A DNA stretch of 64,000 nucleotides, taken from positions 1,798,001 to 1,862,000 of the forward strand of contig OZ253486.1 of the NCBI GenBank assembly GCA_965261925.1, given 5' to 3'. A model generated the notes under the pieces. The model was given only the letters and a program-made list of their open reading frames with translations, made no database searches and was not told where the DNA came from. The position numbers and the translations under genes were made by a program. This document shows positions 1 through 7,125 of this stretch, piece after piece; position 1 is the stretch's first letter; each line of letters begins with the position of its first letter. Source of the DNA: Bin87 sp965261925 (lineage in GTDB: Bacteria; Chloroflexota; Dehalococcoidia; Lucifugimonadales; UBA3495).

Positions 1-2
1 AT

Positions 3-767
3 GTGCGGCGCAACTTCCTGGTGCCGATACCCGTGGCGGAGAGTTTCGCGGCGCTGAATGCCCACCTGGAAGCACGATGCCTGGCGCGGATGGACGCGAG
101 ACTGCGGGGACACACCGAGACCATCGGCCAGCGGATGGAGCGAGACCTGGACGCGCTGTTGCCGTTGCCACCGGTGTCCTACGACGCCTGCGACAAACGG
201 GCCAGCCGGGTCAGCTCATTGTCCCTGGTGCGGTACCGCACCAACGACTACTCGGTGCCGGTGGCCTACGGACATCGGGATGTGCTGATCAAAGGCTACG
301 TGGACCGGGTGGTGATCAGCTGCGGCACCGAGGTCATCGCCAAACATCCCAGGTCCTACGAGCAGGACGACTTCGTCTTCGATCCCATTCACTATCTGCC
401 GTTGTTGGAGCGGAAGACGGGGGCTCTGGACCAGGCCGCGCCGCTGGCGGGGTGGGACCTGCCGGAAGAGTACCGCACGCTGCGCCGTCTGCTGGAGGAC
501 CGGATGGGCCAGCGTGGCAAGCGGGAATTCGTGCGGGTGCTCAGGCTGATGGAGCACTTCTCCCACCAGGAGGTCCACCACGCGGTGCGAGATGCCCTGC
601 GGCTGGGCGCCGTCGGCTTTGACGCCGTGAAGCAGCTGCTGCTGTGCCGCGTTGAAGGCAAACCGCCCCGTCTCGACCTGGAGCTCTACCCTCACCTGCC
701 CCAGGTCAGCGTCCAGACCACCCGCGCCACGGACTACCTGACCCTGCTGTCGGGGAGGGCAGCATGA
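3..767 (+). CDS. istA: IS21-family transposase IstA, C-terminal part (window edge)
   Basis: The protein is open at the window start, so only the C-terminal ~254 residues are seen. They match the post-catalytic part of IS21-family IstA: a beta-barrel-like segment (about residues 70-115, 'LVRYRTNDYSVPV') that follows the DDE integrase core, then a helical C-terminus. IstA performs the strand transfer of the element. Its stop overlaps the istB start (ATGA at 764-767), the usual istAB coupling. The sequence is clearly different from the IS21 copies at 11.5-13.9, 41.2-43.6 and 63.3-64 kb, so this is a separate IS21-type element. The catalytic residues lie outside the window. Confidence 0.85.
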   Translation: MRRNFLVPIPVAESFAALNAHLEARCLARMDARLRGHTETIGQRMERDLDALLPLPPVSYDACDKRASRVSSLSLVRYRTNDYSVPVAYGHRDVLIKGYVDRVVISCGTEVIAKHPRSYEQDDFVFDPIHYLPLLERKTGALDQAAPLAGWDLPEEYRTLRRLLEDRMGQRGKREFVRVLRLMEHFSHQEVHHAVRDALRLGAVGFDAVKQLLLCRVEGKPPRLDLELYPHLPQVSVQTTRATDYLTLLSGRAA

Positions 768-1552
768 GCAACCGATCCACTCTGCTCCTTGAGCACCACC
801 TCAGGGAGCTGAAACTGCCCACCTTCCTCAGGGAGTACGACAAACTGGCCGCCCAGTGCGCCGCTGAAGGCGCCGATCATCCCGACTACCTGCTCCGGCT
901 CGCCGAGCTGGAACTCACCGACCGCCACCAGCGCATGGTGGAACGCCGGATCCGCGCGGCGCGCTTCCCCGCCACCAAGGGCCTGGACACCTTTGACTTC
1001 TCCGCCATCCCCTCGGTGAACAAACCGCTGGTGATGCAACTGGCCCGGTGTGAATACGTCGATCACCATGAAAACGTCATCGCCATCGGGAACAGCGGCA
1101 CCGGCAAGACCCACGTCGCCCTGGGCTTGGGGCTGGCCGCCTGCCAACGGGGCCTGTCGGTGGGCTTCACCACCGCCGCGGCACTGGTCAACGAACTGAT
1201 GGAGGCCAGGGACGAGCGCCGGCTGCTCAACCTGCAGCGGCAACTGGCCCGTCTCAGGCTCCTCATCATCGACGAGTTGGGCTTTGTGCCGTTGTCCCCC
1301 ACCGGCGCGGAACTCCTCTTCGAGGTCTTCAGCCAGCGCTACGAACGGGGATCGACCCTGGTGACCACCAACCTGCCCTTCGACGAGTGGACCGAGGTTT
1401 TCGGGTCGGAACGGCTCACCGGCGCGCTGCTGGATCGTCTCACCCACCACGTGCACATCGTGGAGATGAACGGCGAGAGTTACCGGCTCAAGGGCAGCCG
1501 GCAGGACGCCCTTGCATCGTCGCCATCGCCGGAGCGCCCGGATGCCGATTAG
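764..1552 (+). CDS. istB: IS21-family ATP-binding helper protein IstB
   Basis: This 262-residue AAA+ ATPase is the DnaC-like helper that assembles on target DNA and stimulates IstA. Walker A is visible as GNSGTGKTHVAL (about residues 109-120) and Walker B as LLIIDELGF (about 166-174). Length and motif order are normal for IstB. Its start overlaps the istA stop by 4 nt. The following ~110 bp lead to the element's right end, which has been split by the IS1202/ISNCY-like insertion at 1666-3310. The gene looks intact. Confidence 0.93.
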   Translation: MSNRSTLLLEHHLRELKLPTFLREYDKLAAQCAAEGADHPDYLLRLAELELTDRHQRMVERRIRAARFPATKGLDTFDFSAIPSVNKPLVMQLARCEYVDHHENVIAIGNSGTGKTHVALGLGLAACQRGLSVGFTTAAALVNELMEARDERRLLNLQRQLARLRLLIIDELGFVPLSPTGAELLFEVFSQRYERGSTLVTTNLPFDEWTEVFGSERLTGALLDRLTHHVHIVEMNGESYRLKGSRQDALASSPSPERPDAD

Positions 1553-1665
1553 CGCCCCGCAGACGCCGCCGCCGGCCCCTCCGTCAAGGCGAGACCCCCC
1601 GCCCCACCGGCCAGGCCGCGGCCGTCACGCACCATCCAGGTGGTACGGTTTTACTCCGCCGCAGT

Positions 1666-3310
1666 TGTCAACGGTCAGCGAAAAGGTCCGCACTAACTGG
1701 TCAGCATAAATGTCATATTCCCCTCTATGGAGAATGTGACGTTGAACCAGAAAGAGCAAGCGAGACTCAAGGTTCTGAACCGCCTGTGGGCAGAGCAGAT
1801 GACTGTGGACCAGGCAGCCACAGTGATGGGAGTGAGCACGCGCCACACCAGACGTATCCTGGCGGCGTACCGGAGGGAGGGTGCCGCCGCCCTGGCTCAC
1901 GGCCACCGTGGTCGTCGGCCGCCCAACGCAACACCGGAGACAACCAAAGCCGAGGTATTACACCTGGCCAGCACCCGCTACTTGGGAACCAACCACACCC
2001 ACCTGAGCGAATTGCTTGGAGAGCGCGAGGGTATCGACATCGACCGCAGTACGCTACGGCGCATACTGGTGTCGGCTGGGTTGAACAGCCCGCGCCGTCG
2101 CCGTACGCCGCAACATCGGGTGCGTCGCCAGCGAATGCCGCAGGCCGGGATGCTGATCCAGATGGACGGCAGCTTTCACCGGTGGCTGGGGGAGGCGGGA
2201 CCGCAGTTCACGCTGCTGTTGGCGGTGGATGACGCCACCGGCGCCGTGGTGAACGCCCTCTTCTGCGAGCGGGAAGACGCACGCAACTATTTCGTGATGA
2301 TGCGGGAGCTGGTGCAGAGCTACGGCGCCCCGGTTGCCCTCTACGTCGACCGGCACGCCGTCTTCAAGCACACGCCCGGGTCTGGGCTCGCCGGTGCGCC
2401 AACCCAGTTCAGCCGCGCCATGGATGAGCTGGGGATCCAGCTGATATTCGCACTGTCGCCCCAGGCGAAGGGTCGCGTGGAACGAACGGCGGGAACGTTT
2501 CAGGACCGGCTGGTGACGGAACTCCGACTGGCTGGCGCGACCACCATCGCGGACGCTGACCACGTGCTGCAGGGTTTTCTGCCACGCTGCAACGCACGCT
2601 TCAGCGTTCCGCCGCAATGTCCCGAGGCCGCTTACCACCCACTGGCATCGGACGTGTGTCTGGACCGCATCCTCTGCTTCAAGCACCGCAGGAAGGTGGC
2701 CCGGGACAACACGGTGAAGTTCCAGTTGCACACCCTGCAGTTGCTGCCCGAGCCACAATGTCCCAGCTATGCCGGGGCCGCTGTGGAGGTCCTGGAAGGA
2801 CTGGATGGTCGTCTATCCCTGCAACACCAGGGACGCACCATCCCTGTTCAAGAGGCGCCGCCCAATCCGGTATTCATGCGAACCGGTAACGAATCATCCC
2901 CACACCTTGCCAGGCACCGTTCCGGTCCTGGCCATCCGGACGGGTCCTGGGCGACGACCCTCTCCCAACTCGACACCAATTGTGCCGAAGAAACCGCGCC
3001 TGACCCGATTGCTGACCGCGGGACCGCAGCCGGCAAGGTGGCAGCCATTGCGCCTCGGAAGCCTACGTTTCTCCAAAAGGCTCGCTGGAAGGCCATACAG
3101 AAGGCGAAGCGTAAAGGCATGTCCATCCGAGGGATAGCGCGGGAGCTGGGAATCAACCGGGCCACGGTGAGGAAATACATCGACGCCGATACCCCACCGA
3201 TGCGGCAAGTCCGCAGCGCGTCAACTACGCCAACACCTGATACCATGGCGGCATAACCGAGTGACATTTATGCTGAACACTTAGCCGGACATTTACGCTG
3301 ACCTTCGACA
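1666..3310 (+). mobile_element. IS1202/ISNCY-like element with ~50-bp inverted repeats
   Basis: Long imperfect inverted repeats bound the element: 1666-1715 (TGTCAACGGTCAGCG... inward) and 3261-3310 (its reverse complement with a few mismatches). Each ~50-bp repeat is itself made of two related blocks ending in AAATGTC or AAGGTCC. A single transposase gene (1727-3256) fills the interior. No clean target duplication was found. A solo copy of the same 50-bp end occurs at 8736-8785, so the family has been active elsewhere in this region. Confidence 0.75.
1727..3256 (+). CDS. DDE transposase, IS1202/ISNCY-like
   Basis: The protein has 509 residues. The N-terminal ~60 residues form an HTH region (LNRLWAEQMTVDQAATVMG). 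A second winged-helix/HTH_29-type region follows. An rve-type integrase core starts near residue 138 with 'LIQMDGSFHRW' (first Asp) and continues through 'ALYVDRHAVF' (second Asp) to 'SPQAKGRVERTAGTFQ' (Glu). The C-terminal ~60 residues are basic and contain another HTH (MSIRGIARELGINRATVRKY) that is unusual for this family. It may be a fused resolvase-like DNA-binding tail. The gene is intact. The family name is inferred from architecture and long terminal repeats. Confidence 0.8.
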   Translation: MENVTLNQKEQARLKVLNRLWAEQMTVDQAATVMGVSTRHTRRILAAYRREGAAALAHGHRGRRPPNATPETTKAEVLHLASTRYLGTNHTHLSELLGEREGIDIDRSTLRRILVSAGLNSPRRRRTPQHRVRRQRMPQAGMLIQMDGSFHRWLGEAGPQFTLLLAVDDATGAVVNALFCEREDARNYFVMMRELVQSYGAPVALYVDRHAVFKHTPGSGLAGAPTQFSRAMDELGIQLIFALSPQAKGRVERTAGTFQDRLVTELRLAGATTIADADHVLQGFLPRCNARFSVPPQCPEAAYHPLASDVCLDRILCFKHRRKVARDNTVKFQLHTLQLLPEPQCPSYAGAAVEVLEGLDGRLSLQHQGRTIPVQEAPPNPVFMRTGNESSPHLARHRSGPGHPDGSWATTLSQLDTNCAEETAPDPIADRGTAAGKVAAIAPRKPTFLQKARWKAIQKAKRKGMSIRGIARELGINRATVRKYIDADTPPMRQVRSASTTPTPDTMAA

Positions 3311-3346
3311 CCCGAGCGTTACAGTTTTCGCCCGCCCTTGACACCC

Positions 3347-3634
3347 TCAGTGATAGTCCGCAATCTCAACGTCTAACGGGCCGGCCTGGACCTCAGGCCA
3401 ACTGAAACACACGCGCCACTGACGATTGATCCTTATCGAGTACTGTCCGGCCCGGTCCCCGCGCAGGACTTCCAGACGATTGCCGCACAATGCCCGCAGG
3501 GCATCCACCGATCGGGCGGCGTTCAGAATCGAAAGCCGACGCGCTGCCTGATCCTCAAAACCCTGAAACGCCGGGACATATTCCCCAGCGGCGAATGCCT
3601 CGGTCCGCCGGTCCCGATAACCCTGGATCATTGC
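3347..3634 (-). CDS. higB: HigB/RelE-like toxin, antitoxin missing
   Basis: The ~95-residue protein has the HigB pattern: N-terminal 'YRDRRTEAFAAGEYV', 'RRLSILNAARSVDALRAL', 'GNRLEVLRGDRAGQYSIRINRQWRVCF' and a C-terminal 'VEIADYH'. HigB toxins are RelE-fold, ribosome-dependent mRNA endonucleases. The ATG at 3634 fits the family N-terminus (MIQGYRDRR). The HigA antitoxin normally follows within a few nucleotides, but here an IS21-type end starts 3 nt after the stop. Either higA is lost, or it lies beyond the IS to the left of the window. The basic residues R/K in 'RINRQWR' are intact, so the toxin may still be functional. Confidence 0.85.
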   Translation of the reverse strand, partial: AMIQGYRDRRTEAFAAGEYVPAFQGFEDQAARRLSILNAARSVDALRALCGNRLEVLRGDRAGQYSIRINRQWRVCFSWPEVQAGPLDVEIADYH

Positions 3635-3738
3635 ACAACCAGTGTAAGAATACATGACGGCTGACGTCAATCATCAGACGCAGGATCAGGCTCGGTTTGG
3701 ACCACCGCATGGTCAGGTTGAAACCGGCGTACCGGTCT

Positions 3739-3780
3739 TATCAATACCTTACCTGGTTCGCATAATAGCCGTTACGTGAA
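3739..3780. repeat. Short core copy of dispersed repeat (TATYAATACC...TTACGT)
   Basis: This 42-bp block (TATCAATACC, then GGTTCGC, then CCGTTACGTGAA) matches the right-hand end of the 230-bp dispersed repeat at 6275-6504 and 17246-17474. The remainder of the repeat is not recognisable here. It sits downstream of the LRR remnant on the minus strand. Confidence 0.6.
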
Positions 3781-3861
3781 GTCGTTTGTTGGGGACTGCG
3801 GCCGTCGCCGCGATTGCGATATACGCCGTTGCCGGAGCTCTTGCATCCGTTGAGCAGAGGC

Positions 3862-4023
3862 TCAGCAGAAAGGCAGACCGAGGCGGTCGACATCATTGGA
3901 AGGCACATCCAGCAATTCCTCGAGTACACAGCCACTAAACTGGTTGTCGCTGAGCTCCAGAGTTTCCAAGTCGGCGATGTTGCCCAGTTCCGATGGTATC
4001 GACCCGCTCAACTGGCCGAGCCG
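3862..4023 (-). pseudogene. Leucine-rich-repeat protein, C-terminal remnant
   Basis: About 52 codons encode a plant-type LRR unit (LSGSIPSELGNIADLETL...) followed by the cap 'DVPSNDVDRLGLPFC', a C-terminus I associate with large LRR proteins of marine and sponge-associated Chloroflexota. There is no start codon or repeat array upstream. The open frame runs straight back into the 3' end of the membrane protein gene (stop at 4008). This is therefore the tail of a deleted gene fused by rearrangement. Confidence 0.6.
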
Positions 4024-4688
4024 AGGAAAGCCCACGCCAGTGTCACGGCTCCCGCCAGCGCCAGCGAGCCGGCCCAGAGCAGATCCAAGTTGATCCAACC
4101 GCGGCGCAAGAACGCCAGGCCGACCCGATAATAGACGACGGCCGCCGCCGTGAGCATGACGGCCAGCATGATCAGAGTGTGGCCAAGCAGACCGATCACC
4201 CACCAGATCGGAGCATCGTCCAGTGAAAGGAATGCGCCATGCTCGCCCAAGTCACCGGCGACACCCGACGCGGACTGGCTGCTGGTCAAGGCCAGCACCA
4301 CCGGTGCTAGCATCAGACCCGCGCCGTGAGCGGTAGCCATCAGGAATGACCAGGCAATCAGGTCGCGCCCGCTTACGTTCATGCCGACCCACCGGGGATG
4401 GCGGTAGTAAAGCACCAGCCGGACGAGCCCAAAGGCCAGCAGCACGCTGCCGACGGTAATACGCACCCAGCGCAAGGGCAGGAACGCGCCCACGGCCAGC
4501 AGCGCAACCATCACCACGACCACGGATGCCAGGTGTCCAACGGCGATGAATCCCGTGGCGGTGCATAGATTGGCGGGCCGTTGGCGCTGCAGAGCTAGCC
4601 CCACGGCGAACAGCCAACCCATCGCCGGGTTCAGGCCGTGAAACACACCCAAAGCCGCTAGGCCCAACCACGGCCCCAACGACGCCAA
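4008..4688 (-). CDS. Conserved polytopic membrane protein with HGLNPAMGW motif
   Basis: The protein has 226 residues and about six hydrophobic helices (roughly 1-25, 38-65, 68-90, 103-132, 155-183, 195-224). The N-terminal motif 'GVFHGLNPAMGWLFAV' is characteristic of a small family of inner-membrane proteins sometimes annotated, without evidence, as ArcD-like or HupE/UreH-type transporters. I do not know its substrate. It lies 107 bp downstream of the SBP56 gene on the same strand and may be cotranscribed. The start used is a TTG at 4688 with only weak Shine-Dalgarno support. The 3' end overlaps the LRR remnant by a few nucleotides. Confidence 0.65.
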   Translation of the reverse strand: MASLGPWLGLAALGVFHGLNPAMGWLFAVGLALQRQRPANLCTATGFIAVGHLASVVVVMVALLAVGAFLPLRWVRITVGSVLLAFGLVRLVLYYRHPRWVGMNVSGRDLIAWSFLMATAHGAGLMLAPVVLALTSSQSASGVAGDLGEHGAFLSLDDAPIWWVIGLLGHTLIMLAVMLTAAAVVYYRVGLAFLRRGWINLDLLWAGSLALAGAVTLAWAFLGSAS

Positions 4689-4795
4689 GGCCCGCCGGGT
4701 CGGGTACCAGAGCGTGCAACAAAATCACGCGGCAATCCCGTCCATCACGAGTGGGTAGCTAGACTGCCGCGTGCATTGCGAAAACAGAAAAAGCG

Positions 4796-6178
4796 CTACG
4801 GGAAGCAGTAAGTGTCCGACGAAGCGTCGCCGCCCTGGAGCCTCACCTGGTGGCTACGCGTTTTGCCGTAGTCGACGAAGAAATCGGGATTGACCGACAT
4901 TCCGCCTCCGGGATTCACGTCGATGCGGCTGAGCCAGCCGTTGAGTCCGTCGGGGTAGAACTGATCATCCCAGGACGAATAGAGGGAGTTGGTGAGATAG
5001 ACGCGACGACCATCGCGGCTGATCTCCACCATCTGCGGGCCACCGGTGAGGGTCGCACCGTTGGGATGAGCCGCTTTGCGTACAACGCCGCCCATTTCCA
5101 GTTCGCCCGTCTGCACGGGGTTGAACGGGTCGGACACGTCGAACTGGAGCAATTTACCGGTGCCCCAGCAGGATATGTAGAGGAAACGGTCGTCCAGCGA
5201 CAGGTCGATGTCCGTGACCAGCGGCGGCACCGCGCCCAAGGGCTGCAAGGCCGGCGGCAACGCGGAGGCGTCGGCCGGCTCGGCGGGGATGGAAATTATC
5301 TTGGTGGCCGTCCACTCCTCGCCGTCGCGATACCAAAGAAAGACGGAGCCGGACAGGTCCTCAGTGCTGACCACCACGCCGCAAAAGCCATAGTGTCGGG
5401 TCGGGTTGTGGGCCGGACGCAGTTCCAGCGCCATCTGGTGCTGCGGGCCCAGTTCAACCTCCTGGCGATGGGACCGGCGGCGCATATCCCAGAAGTGCAG
5501 CTTGTGGCCGTAATTCTGGCCGACCACATCTTCCAGGCGAGCTCCGCTTTCGAACATTTCTGGGGTGCCCCACTCGCTGGTCATCATGGTGTCGATGCCG
5601 ATGTGCCACCAGAAATCGTAGGCCAGCTCCTGGGGTCCGCGATCTAGTTCCCAAGGGCCAATGGGTTCAAAGGTGTAGTGGTCGAGCAGCATGATCCCGC
5701 CGGGGCGGCCTCCGTCGGCGGATCCTAGAGCGCTAACATAGATAGCGTCCGGACCGCAATGAACCGTGTGAGGGCGGCTGTAGCCGGCCCGCTGCACCTG
5801 TTCGGCCTCGATGGTCTTGGCGATCCGGGGTCGGGCCGGGTCGGGCTGTGTGTCGATGATGTAGATGCGGCTGCTGGCGAGGCTGGGAACCACCAGATAC
5901 CGGCGCTCCAGATGGGGATGTGCGGACGACGGACAGAGGGCCGCGCTGCAGGCGTTCCAGTTGAAGTGGTGCAATTCGTCATCCACGTTGGGCATCTCCA
6001 ACGAATGGATAACCTGGGAGTAGGATGGCGAGTTGTGATCGCAATCCACCACCGTCATTGCGTCGGGCTGGTCGGTGCCGGGATTGAGCACCGCAACGTA
6101 GGCCAGACGCTCCGGGGGAGCCTCCATGGCCAGGCGAGCCGATGGGTAAAATGTTGGGTCCGGTCTCCAGAGCGCCAT
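4796..6178 (-). CDS. Selenium-binding protein / SBP56 family (methanethiol oxidase type)
   Basis: The protein has 460 residues, the normal length for SBP56. Family signatures include 'YVAVLNPGTDQPDAMTVVDCDHNSPSYSQVIH', 'HHFNWNACSAALC', 'RPHTVHCGPDAIYVSALG', 'DFWWHIGIDTMMTSEWGTP', 'LHFWDMRRR', 'GVVRKAAHPNG', 'GGPQMVEISRDGRRVYLTNSLY' and 'RSHQVRLQGGDASSDTYC'. The His-rich and Cys motifs are those proposed to hold copper or selenium. Bacterial members include MtoX, which oxidises methanethiol to formaldehyde, H2S and H2O2. No secretion signal is evident. An AGGAGG sits 7 nt before the ATG. Which SBP56 activity applies cannot be decided from sequence alone. Confidence 0.93.
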   Translation of the reverse strand: MALWRPDPTFYPSARLAMEAPPERLAYVAVLNPGTDQPDAMTVVDCDHNSPSYSQVIHSLEMPNVDDELHHFNWNACSAALCPSSAHPHLERRYLVVPSLASSRIYIIDTQPDPARPRIAKTIEAEQVQRAGYSRPHTVHCGPDAIYVSALGSADGGRPGGIMLLDHYTFEPIGPWELDRGPQELAYDFWWHIGIDTMMTSEWGTPEMFESGARLEDVVGQNYGHKLHFWDMRRRSHRQEVELGPQHQMALELRPAHNPTRHYGFCGVVVSTEDLSGSVFLWYRDGEEWTATKIISIPAEPADASALPPALQPLGAVPPLVTDIDLSLDDRFLYISCWGTGKLLQFDVSDPFNPVQTGELEMGGVVRKAAHPNGATLTGGPQMVEISRDGRRVYLTNSLYSSWDDQFYPDGLNGWLSRIDVNPGGGMSVNPDFFVDYGKTRSHQVRLQGGDASSDTYCFP

Positions 6179-6274
6179 TGTGCCTGCCTCCTGTAGTTTT
6201 CAGTTCTGCACCGTATGGCCACAGATGCGAATAATGATCACGGCATGCTATCCCAGCGTATGCATCGGGGCAAC

Positions 6275-6504
6275 TGTCTCGCGTCAACCATAATTGCCGG
6301 TCGCATTGCCTCAATTTAAATTTCACTGAACCTCAGTCGCACAAGGTCTCCTGGCAGATCCAGCCACGAAATTGGAGATAGCGGGACACCGTCGTCGGAA
6401 AGACTCGCTCCAACGCATCGGTGGAGTCGATTTGCACGTACGTCACGCCGGCGTCCGCCCTTTATTGATACCCGCTGCGGTTCGCATAAGGGTCATTACG
6501 TAAA
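6275..6504. repeat. 230-bp dispersed repeat, copy A (IS21-like terminus at left)
   Basis: The left 27 bp (TGTCTCGCGTCAACC...TTGCCGGT) resemble the right terminal repeat of the IS21 copies in this window. The interior is shared with 17246-17474 and 24793-24995 (for example GATCCAGCCACGAAAT and GGAGATAGC). The right end is TATTGATACC...TTCGC...CATTACGTAAA. No open frame spans it. It directly follows, in the minus-strand sense, a methylase gene remnant that stops at its border. Confidence 0.7.
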
Positions 6505-6792
6505 CGCGATTGTGCTACGAACCAGTCCGTGTTCAGGTTCTACCCAACCCGCGGCTTCCCTTTCTACGTGCGGCCGGTTCGCATAGAGGCCGAAGTCGGG
6601 ATAACCAACGCCCTGGTCGGCCAGTTCCTGCACACAGAACACCTTTGGCCTCAACGTCCCGCCCACCGCGTCCAGCAGGTTGGCTAACGGCACGTAAAGA
6701 GAGCGTTCGTGGGTGGCTCCGCCGGAACCGCGCACCAGGCGCAGTTCGTATAGTAGGACTCAACGGCTTGGGTGAACTTACTGGTTGCCATA
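6505..6792 (-). pseudogene. N-terminal remnant of a type ISP/N6-adenine methylase-like restriction enzyme
   Basis: From ATG 6792 the reading gives MATSKFTQAVESYYT. After a 1-nt frameshift near 6750 it continues as 'LRLVRGSGGATHERSLYVPLANLLDAVGG', 'PKVFCVQELADQGVGYPDFGLY'. This is the N-terminal region common to large single-polypeptide restriction-modification proteins (type ISP/LlaGI-like). The homologous fragment at 17475-17799 helped place the frameshift. The rest of the gene (nuclease, helicase, methylase) is gone and the dispersed repeat starts at the break. It lies 9 bp downstream of the AbiEii remnant. Confidence 0.6.
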
Positions 6793-7125
6793 GCGATCAC
6801 ATTATCCCACTGGACCAAGGAGAGCCTCTACCTGCGGACGCAGTTCGTCCTTTACCGTGGCGAAAGGAGGGAGTCCACGCACCAACGGTTCCAGGGAGCT
6901 TTCCCATTCCAGTAGAACATTGTCAACAATCCGAGGGTCAAAGAAGTCCTCAGGACTATCGAAGTCCACGTGTCGCAGTTGACACTTTTCACGCAGGCGA
7001 TCGCCAAAATCGTTCAAGTCCAGCCCTTCTTGATATGTGCCCAGCACGCTCCAGAGATCGTAGAAGTCGCGGGCTCGGGTGCGCACCCACCCCCTGCTCT
7101 CCAACTGGTCCACTTGTTGCCTAGG

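Larger units (their letters stand above)
1..3343 (+). mobile_element. IS21-type element (left end outside window), interrupted near its right end
   Basis: The element comprises istA (partial), istB and a right end that resumes after the inserted IS at 3311. The blocks 1642-1661 and 3318-3337 resemble each other (about 14 of 20 positions). This fits the multiple subterminal repeats typical of IS21 ends rather than a target duplication. The likely terminus is the TTGACA at 3338-3343 (TGTCAA read inward). It lies 3 nt from the higB stop codon, so the element landed immediately behind that toxin gene. Confidence 0.6.

Noticed and set aside
1642..3337. Similar blocks 1642-1661 and 3318-3337 as a long target duplication of the IS1202-like element
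   Set aside because: The left block touches the inverted repeat but the right one starts 7 bp away, and only about 14 of 20 positions match. Subterminal repeats of the IS21 end explain them better.
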